A DNA stretch of 64,000 bases from Cycas panzhihuaensis (Eukaryota; Cycadophyta): positions 9,362,001 to 9,426,000 of the forward strand of contig CM041465.1 in NCBI GenBank assembly GCA_023213395.1, written 5' to 3'. Position numbers and translations under genes: made by a program. Below, one piece after another: positions 1 to 10,302 of the stretch (the first letter of the stretch is position 1; every line of letters begins with the position of its first letter). The notes under the pieces were generated by a model. The model was not told the DNA's origin. It was given only the letters and a program-made list of their open reading frames with translations, and ran no database searches.

Positions 1-2725
1 AAGTATAATAGCCTCGGAAGCATGGAAAGCTTCCAAGGGACTGCAAAATAAATAGCAATCCCATCCTCAATCTCATTTCCAATCAAACTCTCAATCACGA
101 TCACAAAATCATCAATTTCATAACCGTTCCTTGGCAGCAACAACTTCTGCGTTTGTTGCTCCTTCCAATCAACCACTGCAATGGATCATTGACTCTGGTG
201 CATCCCATCATATAACTGGACACTAGAAAAACTTATCTACCTATCAATCCGAAATGAACTCTGAAGAAGAAATTTCATTTGGTATTGGTAATCAACTCAA
301 AGTTAAAGGATCTGGTGACGTTATCCTGAAGGATGGTTCAATCAAGGACGTTTTTTACGTACCTGGTTTGTTACCAAACCTTCTCTCAGTATATCAAATT
401 TGCCAGAAAGACCTTGTAGTTAAATTTTGGAAAAATAAATTTGTCATTAAAGATCCATTACACAAATTCAAATGTATTACTTCAGGACCTGTTGACCATA
501 ATACAGGTCTCTATAGCATGACAAGTTTTTAAAATAATAAATCAAAATCATTTAGTGCCTTCGTTGCTAAATTTAACTCCGTTAGCAAACTTTGGCATGC
601 AAGATTTAGCCATACTAGTTATGGCAAATTGTAATATTTAATCAATCATGAAATGGTCCATGATTTACCACCATTAAACACTGTTTATGGTGTTTATGAA
701 GCCTGTGTGACATGCAAACAACACATGGATCCATTTCCACACAAAACTTAATTCTGAGCTACTGTTCCACTAGAACTTGTCCACTCTGATATATGTGGAC
801 CTTTTCATATTCCATCATATTCAGGATCTCATTATTTCGTTATATTCATTGATGATTATTCAAGAAAATGTTGGGTTTATATGCTCAAAATATGCAGTCA
901 AGTGTTTGACATTTTCATTGAATATAAAGCATTAGTGGAAAATCAATCCAATTCAAAAATTAAAATATTCTGATCTGATAATGCTAAGGAATATTTAAGT
1001 AAAAATTTCATCTCCCTCTGTAAGTCAAATAGAATTAAATTCCAACATTCAGTTGCATATACACCTCAACAAAATGGTGTTGCAGAACGCAAAAACTGTA
1101 CTCTTATTGAAATGACTCGTTGCATGTTACATGCAAACAATCTTGATCTAAAATTATGGGCAGAAGTAATTAACCGCTCTAATTACTTATTAAACTGTTT
1201 ACCCAGTAAAAGTCTACAAAATGTCACTCCAGAACAAAAATAGTCTGGAAGGAAACCATCTGTTTAATACTTATGAATATTCGGTAGTATCATGCGGGGA
1301 CATATTCCTCATAAAAAATGTAAAAAGTTAGATAAAAAAAGTCAAAAATACATCTTCATTGGTTACAACGAAGAAAGTAAAGCATATAGACTTTTAGATC
1401 TAATCACGCATAATATTTCTATTTTGCGTGATATAGTATTTAATGAAGAAGGATCTACTTCAACATCTACTTATGTAGAACTCCCTGTTGAAGACTTATT
1501 AACCAACAGTCGTTTGGTTGATGATTCTGAAAAACAAGTTGATTCAGACATCATAGATTCTTTATCAACTCAAGTCTAAAATTGGACTTTATCAGAACCA
1601 GCTGATATAGATTCTTCTCTTCAACCTAGCACATCGAATCAACCTATAACCTCAGATTCAGTTACTCATAAGCAACCAACTTGGGCAACCAAAACGCTTG
1701 CTGATGATGGATCTAATGTAGGTAATCCTACTGATACTAGGCACACGCATGCACAAAAACTTCATGCAAATTTTACTTTAGTAGCAAAAATAATGAAAAA
1801 CAATGATCCTAAAACCTTTAAACAAGCCAGTAATAATACTGTTTGGCAAGATGCTATGCAGACCGAATTTGCTGCCTTAATAAAAAATTCTACTTGGGAT
1901 CTTGTTTCGCTTCCACCTGGAAAAAATGTAGTTGACTGTAAATGGGTTTATAAAACTAAATATAATTCAACAAGCGCAGTGCAAAAATATAAAGCTCGTC
2001 TTGTTGCCAAAGTATTTTCCCAAATAGATGGCATTGACTATAATGAAACCTTTACACCTTTTGCTAAGATGAACACAATCAAGACCATCATTGCTCTTGC
2101 AGCCAAATTTGGTTAGGAAATCCACCAAATGGATGTTAAGAGTGCCTTCTTGAATGGTGATCTCAAAGGAGAGATCTACATGTCATAACCACCTGGATTC
2201 ATTGAAAGTCCTAATTTAGTCTGTAAACTTAAAAAATCCATTTATGGTTTAAAACAAGCTCCTCGAGCTTGGTATACCAAAGTTGATGATTACTTAATCC
2301 ACATTGGATACACTAGATGTATTAGTGATCCAAATCTCTATTTTAAACGTGAAGATGAAAATCTTACCATTCTAATTCTTTATGTTGATGACATTATTAT
2401 CACTGGATCATCAACCTATAATATTCATCATCTCAAATCAACCTTAATGAACAAATTTGAAATGACAGATTTAGGACTGTTACATTATTTTCTAGGTTTA
2501 CAAATTTATCAAAATCAATCCAATATATCACTATCCTAACCTAAGTATATTCTCAATTTACTCTAGAGGTTTAATATGGAAAATGCTAAACCTGTAACCA
2601 ATCCTTTACAATAAGGAGTTAAACTAACTACTGATTGTTCAACTCCGTTATGTGATCCAACTCTTTATAGACAACTTATTGGTAGTCTAATTTATCTTAC
2701 ACACACCCGCCCTGACATTTCTTAT
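1..2725 (+). pseudogene. Copia-1 pol, left part (PR-IN-RT)
   Basis: This is the polyprotein of a Ty1/copia retrotransposon, cut by the left edge of the window and by the Tat-1 insertion. Domains in order: aspartic protease with DSGASHH at 191-211; pre-integrase region around 560-750; integrase core with DICGPF near 789, DNAKEY near 977 and NGVAERKN near 1074; then reverse transcriptase from about 1790 (KTFKQASNN, DCKWVYK, MDVKSAFLNGDL, YGLKQAP) with the catalytic YVDD at 2381-2392. The copia order PR-IN-RT-RNase H is clear. The reading frame stays the same through PR, IN and RT, but about a dozen stop codons interrupt it, mostly explained by Gln or Trp codons turned into stops. It ends at TRPDISY, whose continuation (AVVLCSR) is found at 16792. 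The gag region lies off the window. Not functional. Confidence 0.93.
2721..2725. repeat. Left target-site duplication of Tat-1 (CTTAT)
   Basis: CTTAT here is repeated at 16787-16791. It belongs to the copia-1 RNase H-proximal coding sequence and was duplicated when Tat-1 inserted. Confidence 0.9.
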
Positions 2726-5277
2726 TGTTTCCCAGCTTCCGGGAATGGATACGGAATCACCGACTCAGGTAGGTGCAGGTATGTCTCTCACATTATCATC
2801 ACTTTCTTTTACTGGATGTTTGCTTGCGTATCTGCATGTGTATGACTTTGTGGGCGACCTTGTAGTCGTCCACACTTATTTTAGCCTATGACGACTATAG
2901 CAGGGGCACACTCCCAGCGAGTGTGGCACCCTGGTGACCATATTACTTCCCGCATCTGCCCTCCTCGCTCCAGGATCCGTTAGGTTTGCGCCACCTCCAC
3001 CCGTGTGATGACTCATCATCGTTTGGTCAACTTGCCACCCCATTCGAGCCCTATTTTTGCTCCTTTGGACCCGTTTTGTCGGCTTGTTTGCTCCCGGGTA
3101 GGTGTTTTAGCTTTCTATTAGCCTTTTCTGTCATCTGCCCCCAGCCTAGACTGGTTGGTGGGCCCCAATTTTGGCTCTAGGTGTGTACCGCCAGATTTTT
3201 CGTCTGGCCGGAATATCCATGATCGCGAAATTCGTGACTGTCTCGAGTTGTTTTAAAAATCCGCCATGGCAATTTCGCATTTATTGAACCCGCCATGGCT
3301 CAAATCACACGCTTTAGAGTTTTACCTGAGTAAAGCCCTTTTTGGCTCATTTTCAAGGATCTTTTGGCTCACTTTTGGAATTGCTCTCAAGGAAACACTC
3401 TCCTGCTCTGCTTCTCTCTGCTGTTTGCTGCATCAACTGGACCTGCACCCTTCATACAGCGCCCAGCTCTCCTTTGGCATGGCTGAGACATTCTCCCAGC
3501 CCTTCAAACGCCTTGGAGAGGGCTCCTTTGAAGTGGTTTCCAGCCGGTTTTCACCCAGGCAGTCCATAAGCACTCCAAGTGCAAGTGTTTCCCATCACAC
3601 CTCCGTAGTAGGGCCTCAAACCTGCTCTACTTCAGATCTGGGCTGATTTATCAGTCCCTCTCCGCTGCCCTTTAGCTGAGGCAAATCCCTTGCCTCTTCT
3701 CTTCAGGTATTCCTTGTTTTTATGCTTGTTTTCTTGTGATATTCATGTTTCAGCTTGTTTGCTCTTACTTGTTGCTTGAGAGTCAGTTGTCCTCCCTTTT
3801 GGGGGTTGTTATACCACTCTCCCTGTGCTCCTTACTGCGTTCTTTGTCCAAGGCGGTGTGGAGGGGTTGCATAGGTTTTGGAGAGGAGCTGGGTGGATTC
3901 CGTACCACCTTCCACGCTCCCTAGGCGGCTCTTGGCCCCCCAAAACCTCCCTCTCACCCCGTGCTGCCCTTGGCTTGCAAACAAGGGTTTGAAGGCCCCC
4001 TGTGGTTGCCGAAACCAGTGCTGTTACAAGTTGCAGCGCTGATTTGGAACCTTTTGCTCAGGTTTGGGCATCACTCATAGGCCCCAACCGCTGGTTTCTT
4101 GCTCCACCTTTCTTCCCCGGGTCACCCGGTTTGCTCCTCATAGCATCCCGGTTCGCCGTGGGTACCCTTGGGCCTTTCTTTGCCCATTTTTGCTGCCATT
4201 TTCCAGCCCTTACTCTTGACTTTCTCCTCGCTACCTCGTGGCTCTTGGGGAGGAGGTTTGGGCATCATTTGCGGGAGGTAGGCCACTCCGAGGCTTACCC
4301 GATCGTTTATTTTCACGTTGGTCACTTTCTTTCGGTACTTTCATTGTTGGATTAACACTAACGCATGTATATTCAAATTCTCGTTTATGTTATTTAGGCA
4401 TATATTGTTAGAGTTTTTGTGTTACATGTTAGTGCTCTTCCTTCGGGAAGAGAAAGAGACCGCTATTGCTTGCAGGTACTTGGGAAGCATGGAGTGCATC
4501 GCAGTGGGCCTAGCCTGCAGTAAGCACCTTCATATGTGTTATGTTTTCATGCTACTTCATTTCTTAGTTAGCGCTTCCTTTCTTTGTTGGCATCGCATTT
4601 GATTTTCCGGGGAAGGTAAGGAAGCCCCTCTTTCGTCTGCCGCAATATCTCGCATCCAGTACGTCGCGCGGAGTGGTTGGGCGCTCCTCGAGAAGGTTAC
4701 TTCGTCTCACACGCTTTTGCTCCAGGTGCACATTTCGTTCCCCTCCGCTACCCTTTCTTTTCCTTTTATTTATTTCGTAGTAATTAGTACACTGAAGGAT
4801 AAAAGGAGAAAATTGGTTGGGTACTTATTTGTGATTCGTTTGTCTTGTTTCATGCATCTTTATCATTCGTAGGAAAGATTGTAGGAGTCCTCCTCTCCCC
4901 TACCTTTCCTCCTCTCTCCTTAACCACACAAGTGCCTTGCTTCCCGCATCAATCGTGTACCCGGTTAGGTTGTGCAGGATTGCTCTTGGCCTGTCTCCAT
5001 TAGGTCTTCTCTTCCCCCCTTATGGCCACCCAAGGGTGGGAGGGTCCTATTCCCAGGTCAACCCAGGTTTGCCCTACGCACCTTCACCCCTTATTCGAAG
5101 CGGTAAAGGGTCACCCGGTACTAGCCATACTCCATTGCAGATCCTGAACTCGCACTCCGGTGCACGGGGCGCTCTGTGTGGTAGTTACCCATCTTTTAGG
5201 TCCCACCTTCTATCATTCCACCACTCACTCACCATTACACCTATCAGTTAGGTAGTTATCCCGTAGCAGCACGTCCA
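2726..5277 (+). repeat. Tat-1 5' LTR (2552 bp)
   Basis: Matches the 3' LTR at 14210-16786 almost throughout, and the Tat-2 LTRs at 52458 and 54168 more distantly. It begins TGTTTCCCAG and ends ACGTCCA just before the primer site. Compared with the 3' LTR it lacks about 30 bp near 3300 and has changes in the core promoter: the G-box CCACGTGG of the other LTRs is reduced to CCATGG at 3293-3298 and the TATA-like box is shortened. Several open frames of 60-126 codons in the LTR show no family features and are taken as chance. Confidence 0.92.
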
Positions 5278-5278
5278 C

Positions 5279-5297
5279 TGGCGACCATACTGGGGAC
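5279..5297 (+). other. Tat-1 primer-binding site
   Basis: TGGCGACCATACTGGGGAC lies one base after the LTR end. The same motif with small changes follows the Tat-2 LTR at 56719. A TGGCG start next to the LTR fits the 3' CCA end of a tRNA primer. I did not assign the tRNA. Confidence 0.75.
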
Positions 5298-5450
5298 TGC
5301 CAGTAAGGGAGCTAGTTTCGCTCTCTTCGGTTGGTTTCGCTACTCTTGTGTGATCCTTTTCATACTTATCTCGATCTCCACGTTGGGTAACCCCCAACGC
5401 GTGTGTTTTACCGCTCTTTCTCCTTTCCTAACATTGTCGGTTGACCTTGC

Positions 5451-7560
5451 ATGCGGCGTTTCTCTTGTCGTTTGCGCGGTCTACCTCCTTTGTTAGAGGA
5501 CCCCGAGTATCGCCTTCTTGCCTCGTCGGATTCCGATCCGACTATGGAGGGATACTCTTCCGATTGGACCTACCATACTTCAGCCATGGAAACCCATGCC
5601 TTTCCTCCTGTTATTCCCGGGTCCACCCAAGAGGGTGACGATCCCCTTTATTATCCAAACGACCAACCCCTTTCTTTCGATGCTCATCCTTCTACCCACG
5701 CCGTAGAAGGACCCGTTCCTCTTGAGGGTTGCCACGTAGTTGGCAATTCTTATGAGGAACGTTCCGAGGATCCTACCTTGTTTGAGGTTCCGATCACCTC
5801 TTATGAGTGTGTCGGGACTCCCCCTGTTGACGTAGTTGAAGCTTTCAACAAGTGTTTCCACGCAGCACGCTTGCAACCGCGTCCTAGGTGGTTTGAGGAT
5901 GTTCTTCTTGGAGGGGCCTCTTCCTCTTCCGCTCTCCCACCTCATGCCTCATCCTTATCCACCCTTCCTATGACCACAAATCCCTTCGTGCATACACGTA
6001 CGTCCCACCTGCTCCTCGCAGCGGGGGGCGCGTGGCACCTTCCGTCCCTCATCAAGGTCCTAATGCCTTAGGATCTTCTCGTGGTGTGTCTTTCCCTCAA
6101 TTGAGGGTTAGCATACCCGCTCCTAATCAAACCAATGTACCATCCCCTAATGTGGCGCATACCATCCCTAGTAGGCCTATTGGCCCTACTAGCTTTCCAA
6201 CCACTAGTCATGTGGGATCCGCTCCTACGCATCCTCGACCAAAGACGTTGGTGCTTCCTTCTACGTTCCCCCAGGATATACCTCTCAACCTTGGGGGCAG
6301 GGTAGAGGAAGCCGTCTTCCCGTTTATGGGGTGGATCCGCTACACCCATATGGGGTTGCTCCACCTACGGGTGGCCCATATGGGCAAAACCCGGTTCCAC
6401 ATCCGTCTTGCCCTTCTTCCAATGCAATCCCATCCATTGTGCCTTCGCAAGGGAACCCGACTCCCTTCCAAGGCACCTACCCCCACGCCTCTTTTCAGCA
6501 AGGGGCGCTTCCTCAAGGAGGGATGGGTCTTCCACCCCCACCCGCTCCTTGTGCGTTATCTACTTCGACATTCGTTGATCCTACGGTTCAGGCAAGGGCG
6601 TGCCCCTTCGTGGACTTTAGGTCAACCCCTCTTTCGGTTGAGGCGTTGCAAACCAACTTGCCGCCTCATCCCCCTGAAGTTCCTAGATTCGATGGAAGTT
6701 CGTCGCAAGACCCAACGGAGCATGTCTGTAGTTTTTCTATGGCATGCATCGATTACTGGGCTTACGACCATATTTTGATAAAACTATTCCCGAGATCCTT
6801 GCAAGGTGACGCCCTCAAATGGTTCTACCATCTCCCTGCCCATTCAATCCATTCATTCCAGCAATTGGTGGATGAGTTCATCAACTATTTTGATGTAGCT
6901 CGTCCATTCGAGAGCGGAATGAAGTCTCTTCTTTCGCTCAAACAAGGTCACGATAAGATGAATCGTGACTTTGTGCAGCGATTCCACGACTTGCTCCACT
7001 CCACTAAGGGAACATTGCCCGAGGAGCTGAAGCGAGACCTGTTCGTCAATGCGCTTCGTTCCGAAGTCGACGTGGAAGTCCTCAAGATGGGGGCGACCAC
7101 ATGTGATTACACGATCGCCAAGTGCTTGGCGTTGGAGGCTATTGAGATCCAAGCGGGTCTCAAGAAACCTCTTAAGCCCTCACAACGCCGTGAGGCACCA
7201 CCCCCTACCAAGGATACCAAACCTTCCCAGCCGACGCGGTCTTCCTCTCATCCTACCGAGAGGACTTTAGACCCTCTCACATCAGCTATACGCTCATTCG
7301 AGCGTACGATGAAGGAGCTCAAGCTTCAAGATCCTTCATCTCCTACATCAAATAAGCAAGTCCAACAAACTACCCAAGCTCCTCTTCCCAGGAATAGAAA
7401 CGCCCAGTCCTCTTAAGCGAGGAGGTCTGATCCCCCGCTTGAGAAGAAGTGGTGCTCCATTCATGGGGATTGCTTCCATGACGATTCGCGTTGTAGGGCC
7501 CAGCATCCAAAGGATGCCCCTCGACGTGATCCTTCCCCAACGCCTCGAGGCCTAATTTGG
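5451..7560 (+). pseudogene. Tat-1 gag
   Basis: Capsid/nucleocapsid gene of the Tat-1 element. It starts at an ATG 170 bases after the primer site (MRRFSCRLRGLPPLLEDPEY), matching the start at 56883 in Tat-2. The N-terminal third is rich in Pro, Ser and His. The capsid-like core lies about 6660-7180 (LPPHPPEVPRFDG, WFYHLPAHSIHSFQQLVDEF, FDVARPFESGMKSLLSLKQG). A zinc-finger-like C-X2-H-X4-H-X4-C motif (CSIHGDCFHDDSRC) follows at about 7453-7494. Against Tat-2 it has at least two frameshifts between 5990 and 6330, and a stop at about 7414 where Tat-2 has a Gln codon. The frame after that stop continues into the finger, so the true gene was longer than the open piece 6331-7416. Not functional as it stands. 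Confidence 0.88.
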
Positions 7561-8090
7561 ATCAACCGGTTCATAAGGATCCGTTCTCAAGCACGGGAAC
7601 GTGATCGCAATACCCAAACCAAGAACAACCGTAGCAGGAAGATCGCTCGATCCCGTCCTTCCGTGATAAAGGGAAGGGCGCTAGAATTCTTCTTCCTCTT
7701 CTCGTTCTCCCACCGCCGCACCGTCGCCTTCATGACCACGGAGCAGGGGGAAGAAGGTGATCTAGTTATGAAGTAACTCCCACTTTTGCCCTTACGCGAT
7801 CTTAAGCCGCTAAGGAAGCTGGGAGCTTTTGTCCTCCCGCTCCTTGAGCCCTCTTGGGAGACCCTTCCTCCCAAGTCCCTCTCTTCCCAAGGCTATTCCC
7901 AGACGGGTCGTTACGATTTACGAAGGGCACTTACCCAACCTCTTGGCAAGGGTAAGCCTTTCTGTCGTGGGCGAGCTCCATACGATCACCACCGCAGAAT
8001 GTCCTTGATGGACATTCCCGAGGAGTTGTCGGCGGTGGGCCCTCCTCCTGGAAGCTTTAGGATCGAGTGATGTACCTGTCCACACTTTGG
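7561..8090 (+). pseudogene. Tat-1 gag-protease linker, broken
   Basis: Region between the gag finger and protease. It aligns with Tat-2 59000-59530 (for example the stretch encoding EGQGSG-like and PLGKGKP/TGKGKP segments) but is broken by frameshifts in both copies. I see no recognisable domain; it is probably the linker of the gag-pol polyprotein. Confidence 0.55.
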
Positions 8091-8530
8091 GTGTCGCCCA
8101 AGGTTGTGGACCCGCTATTTCCTTTGATCCTAAGGATCTTCCCCCTGCCGGTGAAAGGGAACATCAGTGGAACTTCCCATTCACCATCACCATCGATACA
8201 CCTGATTGTACTCTTCGAAGAACTGTTGTCGACAACGGTTCTTCCGGCAATGCCATGCCCTTGCGTGTCATGCAAGAGCTTGGTATTTTCTCCTTGGAAC
8301 CCATTCCCTAGCGATGCCAAGGGTATGACGGTAGCGAGAAGACCCCTTTGGGATCTGTCACGATTCCGCTTACCCTTGAGGGTAAGACCGTTCTTGCCGA
8401 CGTTGTAGTCCTTGACGTGGATGTGGATTACAACCTCCTTCTAGGTCGTCCATGGCTCGATCAAATGGGAGCCGTGTGCTCGACCCTTTGGGGACAACTT
8501 AAATTCGTCGATGACGGACGAATGAGAGTG
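8091..8530 (+). pseudogene. Tat-1 aspartic protease
   Basis: Retropepsin-like protease of the Tat-1 polyprotein. The active site is VVDNGSS (Asp codon 8231-8233), the variant with Asn after Asp. The second half has VDYNLLLGRPWLDQMGA at about 8422-8475, the usual LLGRPWL flap-distal motif of gypsy proteases. The frame is cut by a stop near 8310, where Tat-2 has Trp. Downstream to about 9110 lies a Ser/Asp/Glu-rich stretch that joins protease to RT and has no domain I recognise. Confidence 0.85.
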
Positions 8531-9120
8531 ATCCCCCGCGAACGCCCTTTTACTAAACAAACTCGCTCTACCAGTTCAGTGAACCAAGGTTCATCCACTC
8601 ATGCCTCAGCTTGCTCTATTGGGATACCTAACCCGTCCAAAGAAGACCCCGCGTCTTCTCCTCCTAGTCTCACGCGGTTCGCCCCTATTGGCGTTGGGAG
8701 TTATGGGTACCTTGCTTCGTTCAGCGATGATGAGTCGCTCGACGAAGACGAGGATTGCCCCCACCCCATCTCTTTCCTTCGCGCCAATAGGTCGCACCTG
8801 CCTTGTTCTAGATCCCCGTCTAGAACCTCTCTCGTTGGTGAGGCTAGCCCCTCGTGCATGTCACACGTCATCGCTCGTGTTGACACTTTGTCGGCAGTTC
8901 TCCTTTTCATTACCCGTAGGTAATGGTTTTGAGGAATTGCCTTCGCTCCTTGAGGGGCACCTTCCGATTTTCCTTGATTTAGTGAGGAAGCCGAGCAACC
9001 CGATGGTCATCACGGTCCGTTGCTCTCACTCCCTCCGGTGCTTCACCTACTGGAAGTAAGGTCGAACATGGGGCGGATTACTCCGAGGACGATGAAGCCC
9101 TGCCGAGCATCTAGCGGGCC

Positions 9121-9798
9121 TTGTGCCTAACACCGCTTCTGGTCACCACCGGCTTGGTCACGGAAGATCCTCGCGATCGGATCCACGCTTGGCGATCCGA
9201 TCCGTCTCTTATTCCTCCGCCTCCCATTGATCTTGCCCCTCTCCACTTCGAGGAGGGCAACGCCATGTGCATGGGGGCAACTCAAGACGTAGTCTTGGCC
9301 CCAGGCAAGGTCATTAAGGTTGGGTCGGAATGTTCTCCTGATGAGGTAAGGGAATACTCCCTTCTGTTCCAGGAGTTTCAAGACATTTTCGTGTGGGATT
9401 ATGCTGACATGAAGGGAATCGACCCCTTGATTATCACTCATAACCTCACCACCCTTCCTGGCGCCCGCATGCGCGCGGCGTCCTTCACCAAGCTCTTTCG
9501 CGTCAAGATGGAGGTAGAGAAGCTTCTGGACGCTGGGCTCATTACTTCCATTGACCGTTTGACCACATTCAAACCCCGATGGGTTGGTCCCTTTGTCATT
9601 ATCGAATCCCTCGATAATGGTGCTTCTGAGATAGCCACCACGAAGGGCTCGAATTTGAGAAAGCCGTTAATGGGATGTTCCTTAAGAAGTTTTACGTATG
9701 ATCCCTCGGCGATCCCTTCGCTTTGCTCCGAAATGAGCCTAAACTACCATCTTAGGTTGTCCCCATTCTTCCAAACCATGGGTAGAGTGGCAATTTAA
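9121..9798 (+). pseudogene. Tat-1 pol remnant: RT N-terminus fused to INT C-terminus
   Basis: A 225-codon open frame that joins two distant parts of pol. Residues 1 to about 144 match the region just before and at the start of RT in Tat-2 (EVREYSLLFQEFQDIFVWDY, MEVEKLLDAGLITSID). It then jumps straight to the integrase C-terminal motif (FKPRWVGPFVIIESLDNGA), which in Tat-2 lies 2.35 kb downstream at 63362. The junction is at TGAC, 9552-9555, a four-base match present at both ends in Tat-2 (61010-61013 and 63355-63358). RT catalytic motifs, RNase H and the integrase core are gone. After residue about 178 the frame shifts relative to Tat-2. The fusion is open by chance and I infer no function. 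Confidence 0.9.
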
Positions 9799-10300
9799 GC
9801 TGGACTCCTTCTTCTTCTTTTTGGTTCCTTCCGCAGAACCCGCGTTCCCGTATTCTCTCAGGAACTCTTGTGTCGTCTTGCTTGGGCATCCCCCAATCAG
9901 AAAGACACTTGGGGGCATCGTTGCCCCCCTTTCCCGCCGGCCGTTTCCTTCGCATATCCTGCTATGCTCTTCCGTAGACGTGTATATTGCTCTATCCTCT
10001 AACCTCATACCTCTCTGTCGTCTCCGCTCACGACGTGTGTGTGTGTGCTCCTGTTAGACATATAGCCATACATAGAAGGAAACATACCCATCATACACAA
10101 AATACCCATAACATAAAACATCCACAACATAACATTCACAATACACAAAAATAAATATACATATCATCCACATACGATACATCATATACAACATCTCATA
10201 TCTAAATGGGGTTCCAATCACCCCATGCATATATATATACATATCAAAAATCATATTATCATACATCTTGGGAAGCCGGTGTCCTTGCAGGGGGGGGTAC
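9799..10300 (+). other. Tat-1 spacer after pol, AT-rich
   Basis: No gene seen. It has a short GT repeat (about 10034-10047), then an A-rich stretch with many CAACATAACATTCACAATAC-like words. The Tat-2 sequence 63520-64000 is clearly the same spacer, so it is a real part of the element. A minus-strand open frame at 10054-10302 is a low-complexity by-product. Confidence 0.75.
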
Positions 10301-10302
10301 AA

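Noticed and set aside
4002-4355. 117-codon open frame in the Tat-1 5' LTR (and its partners near 15519 and 53784)
   Set aside because: Lies within LTR sequence, has no family features, and is altered by indels between LTR copies.
10054-10302. 82-codon minus-strand frame in the Tat-1 spacer
   Set aside because: Product of A-rich low-complexity sequence (Tyr/Met/Val-rich translation), with no domain.
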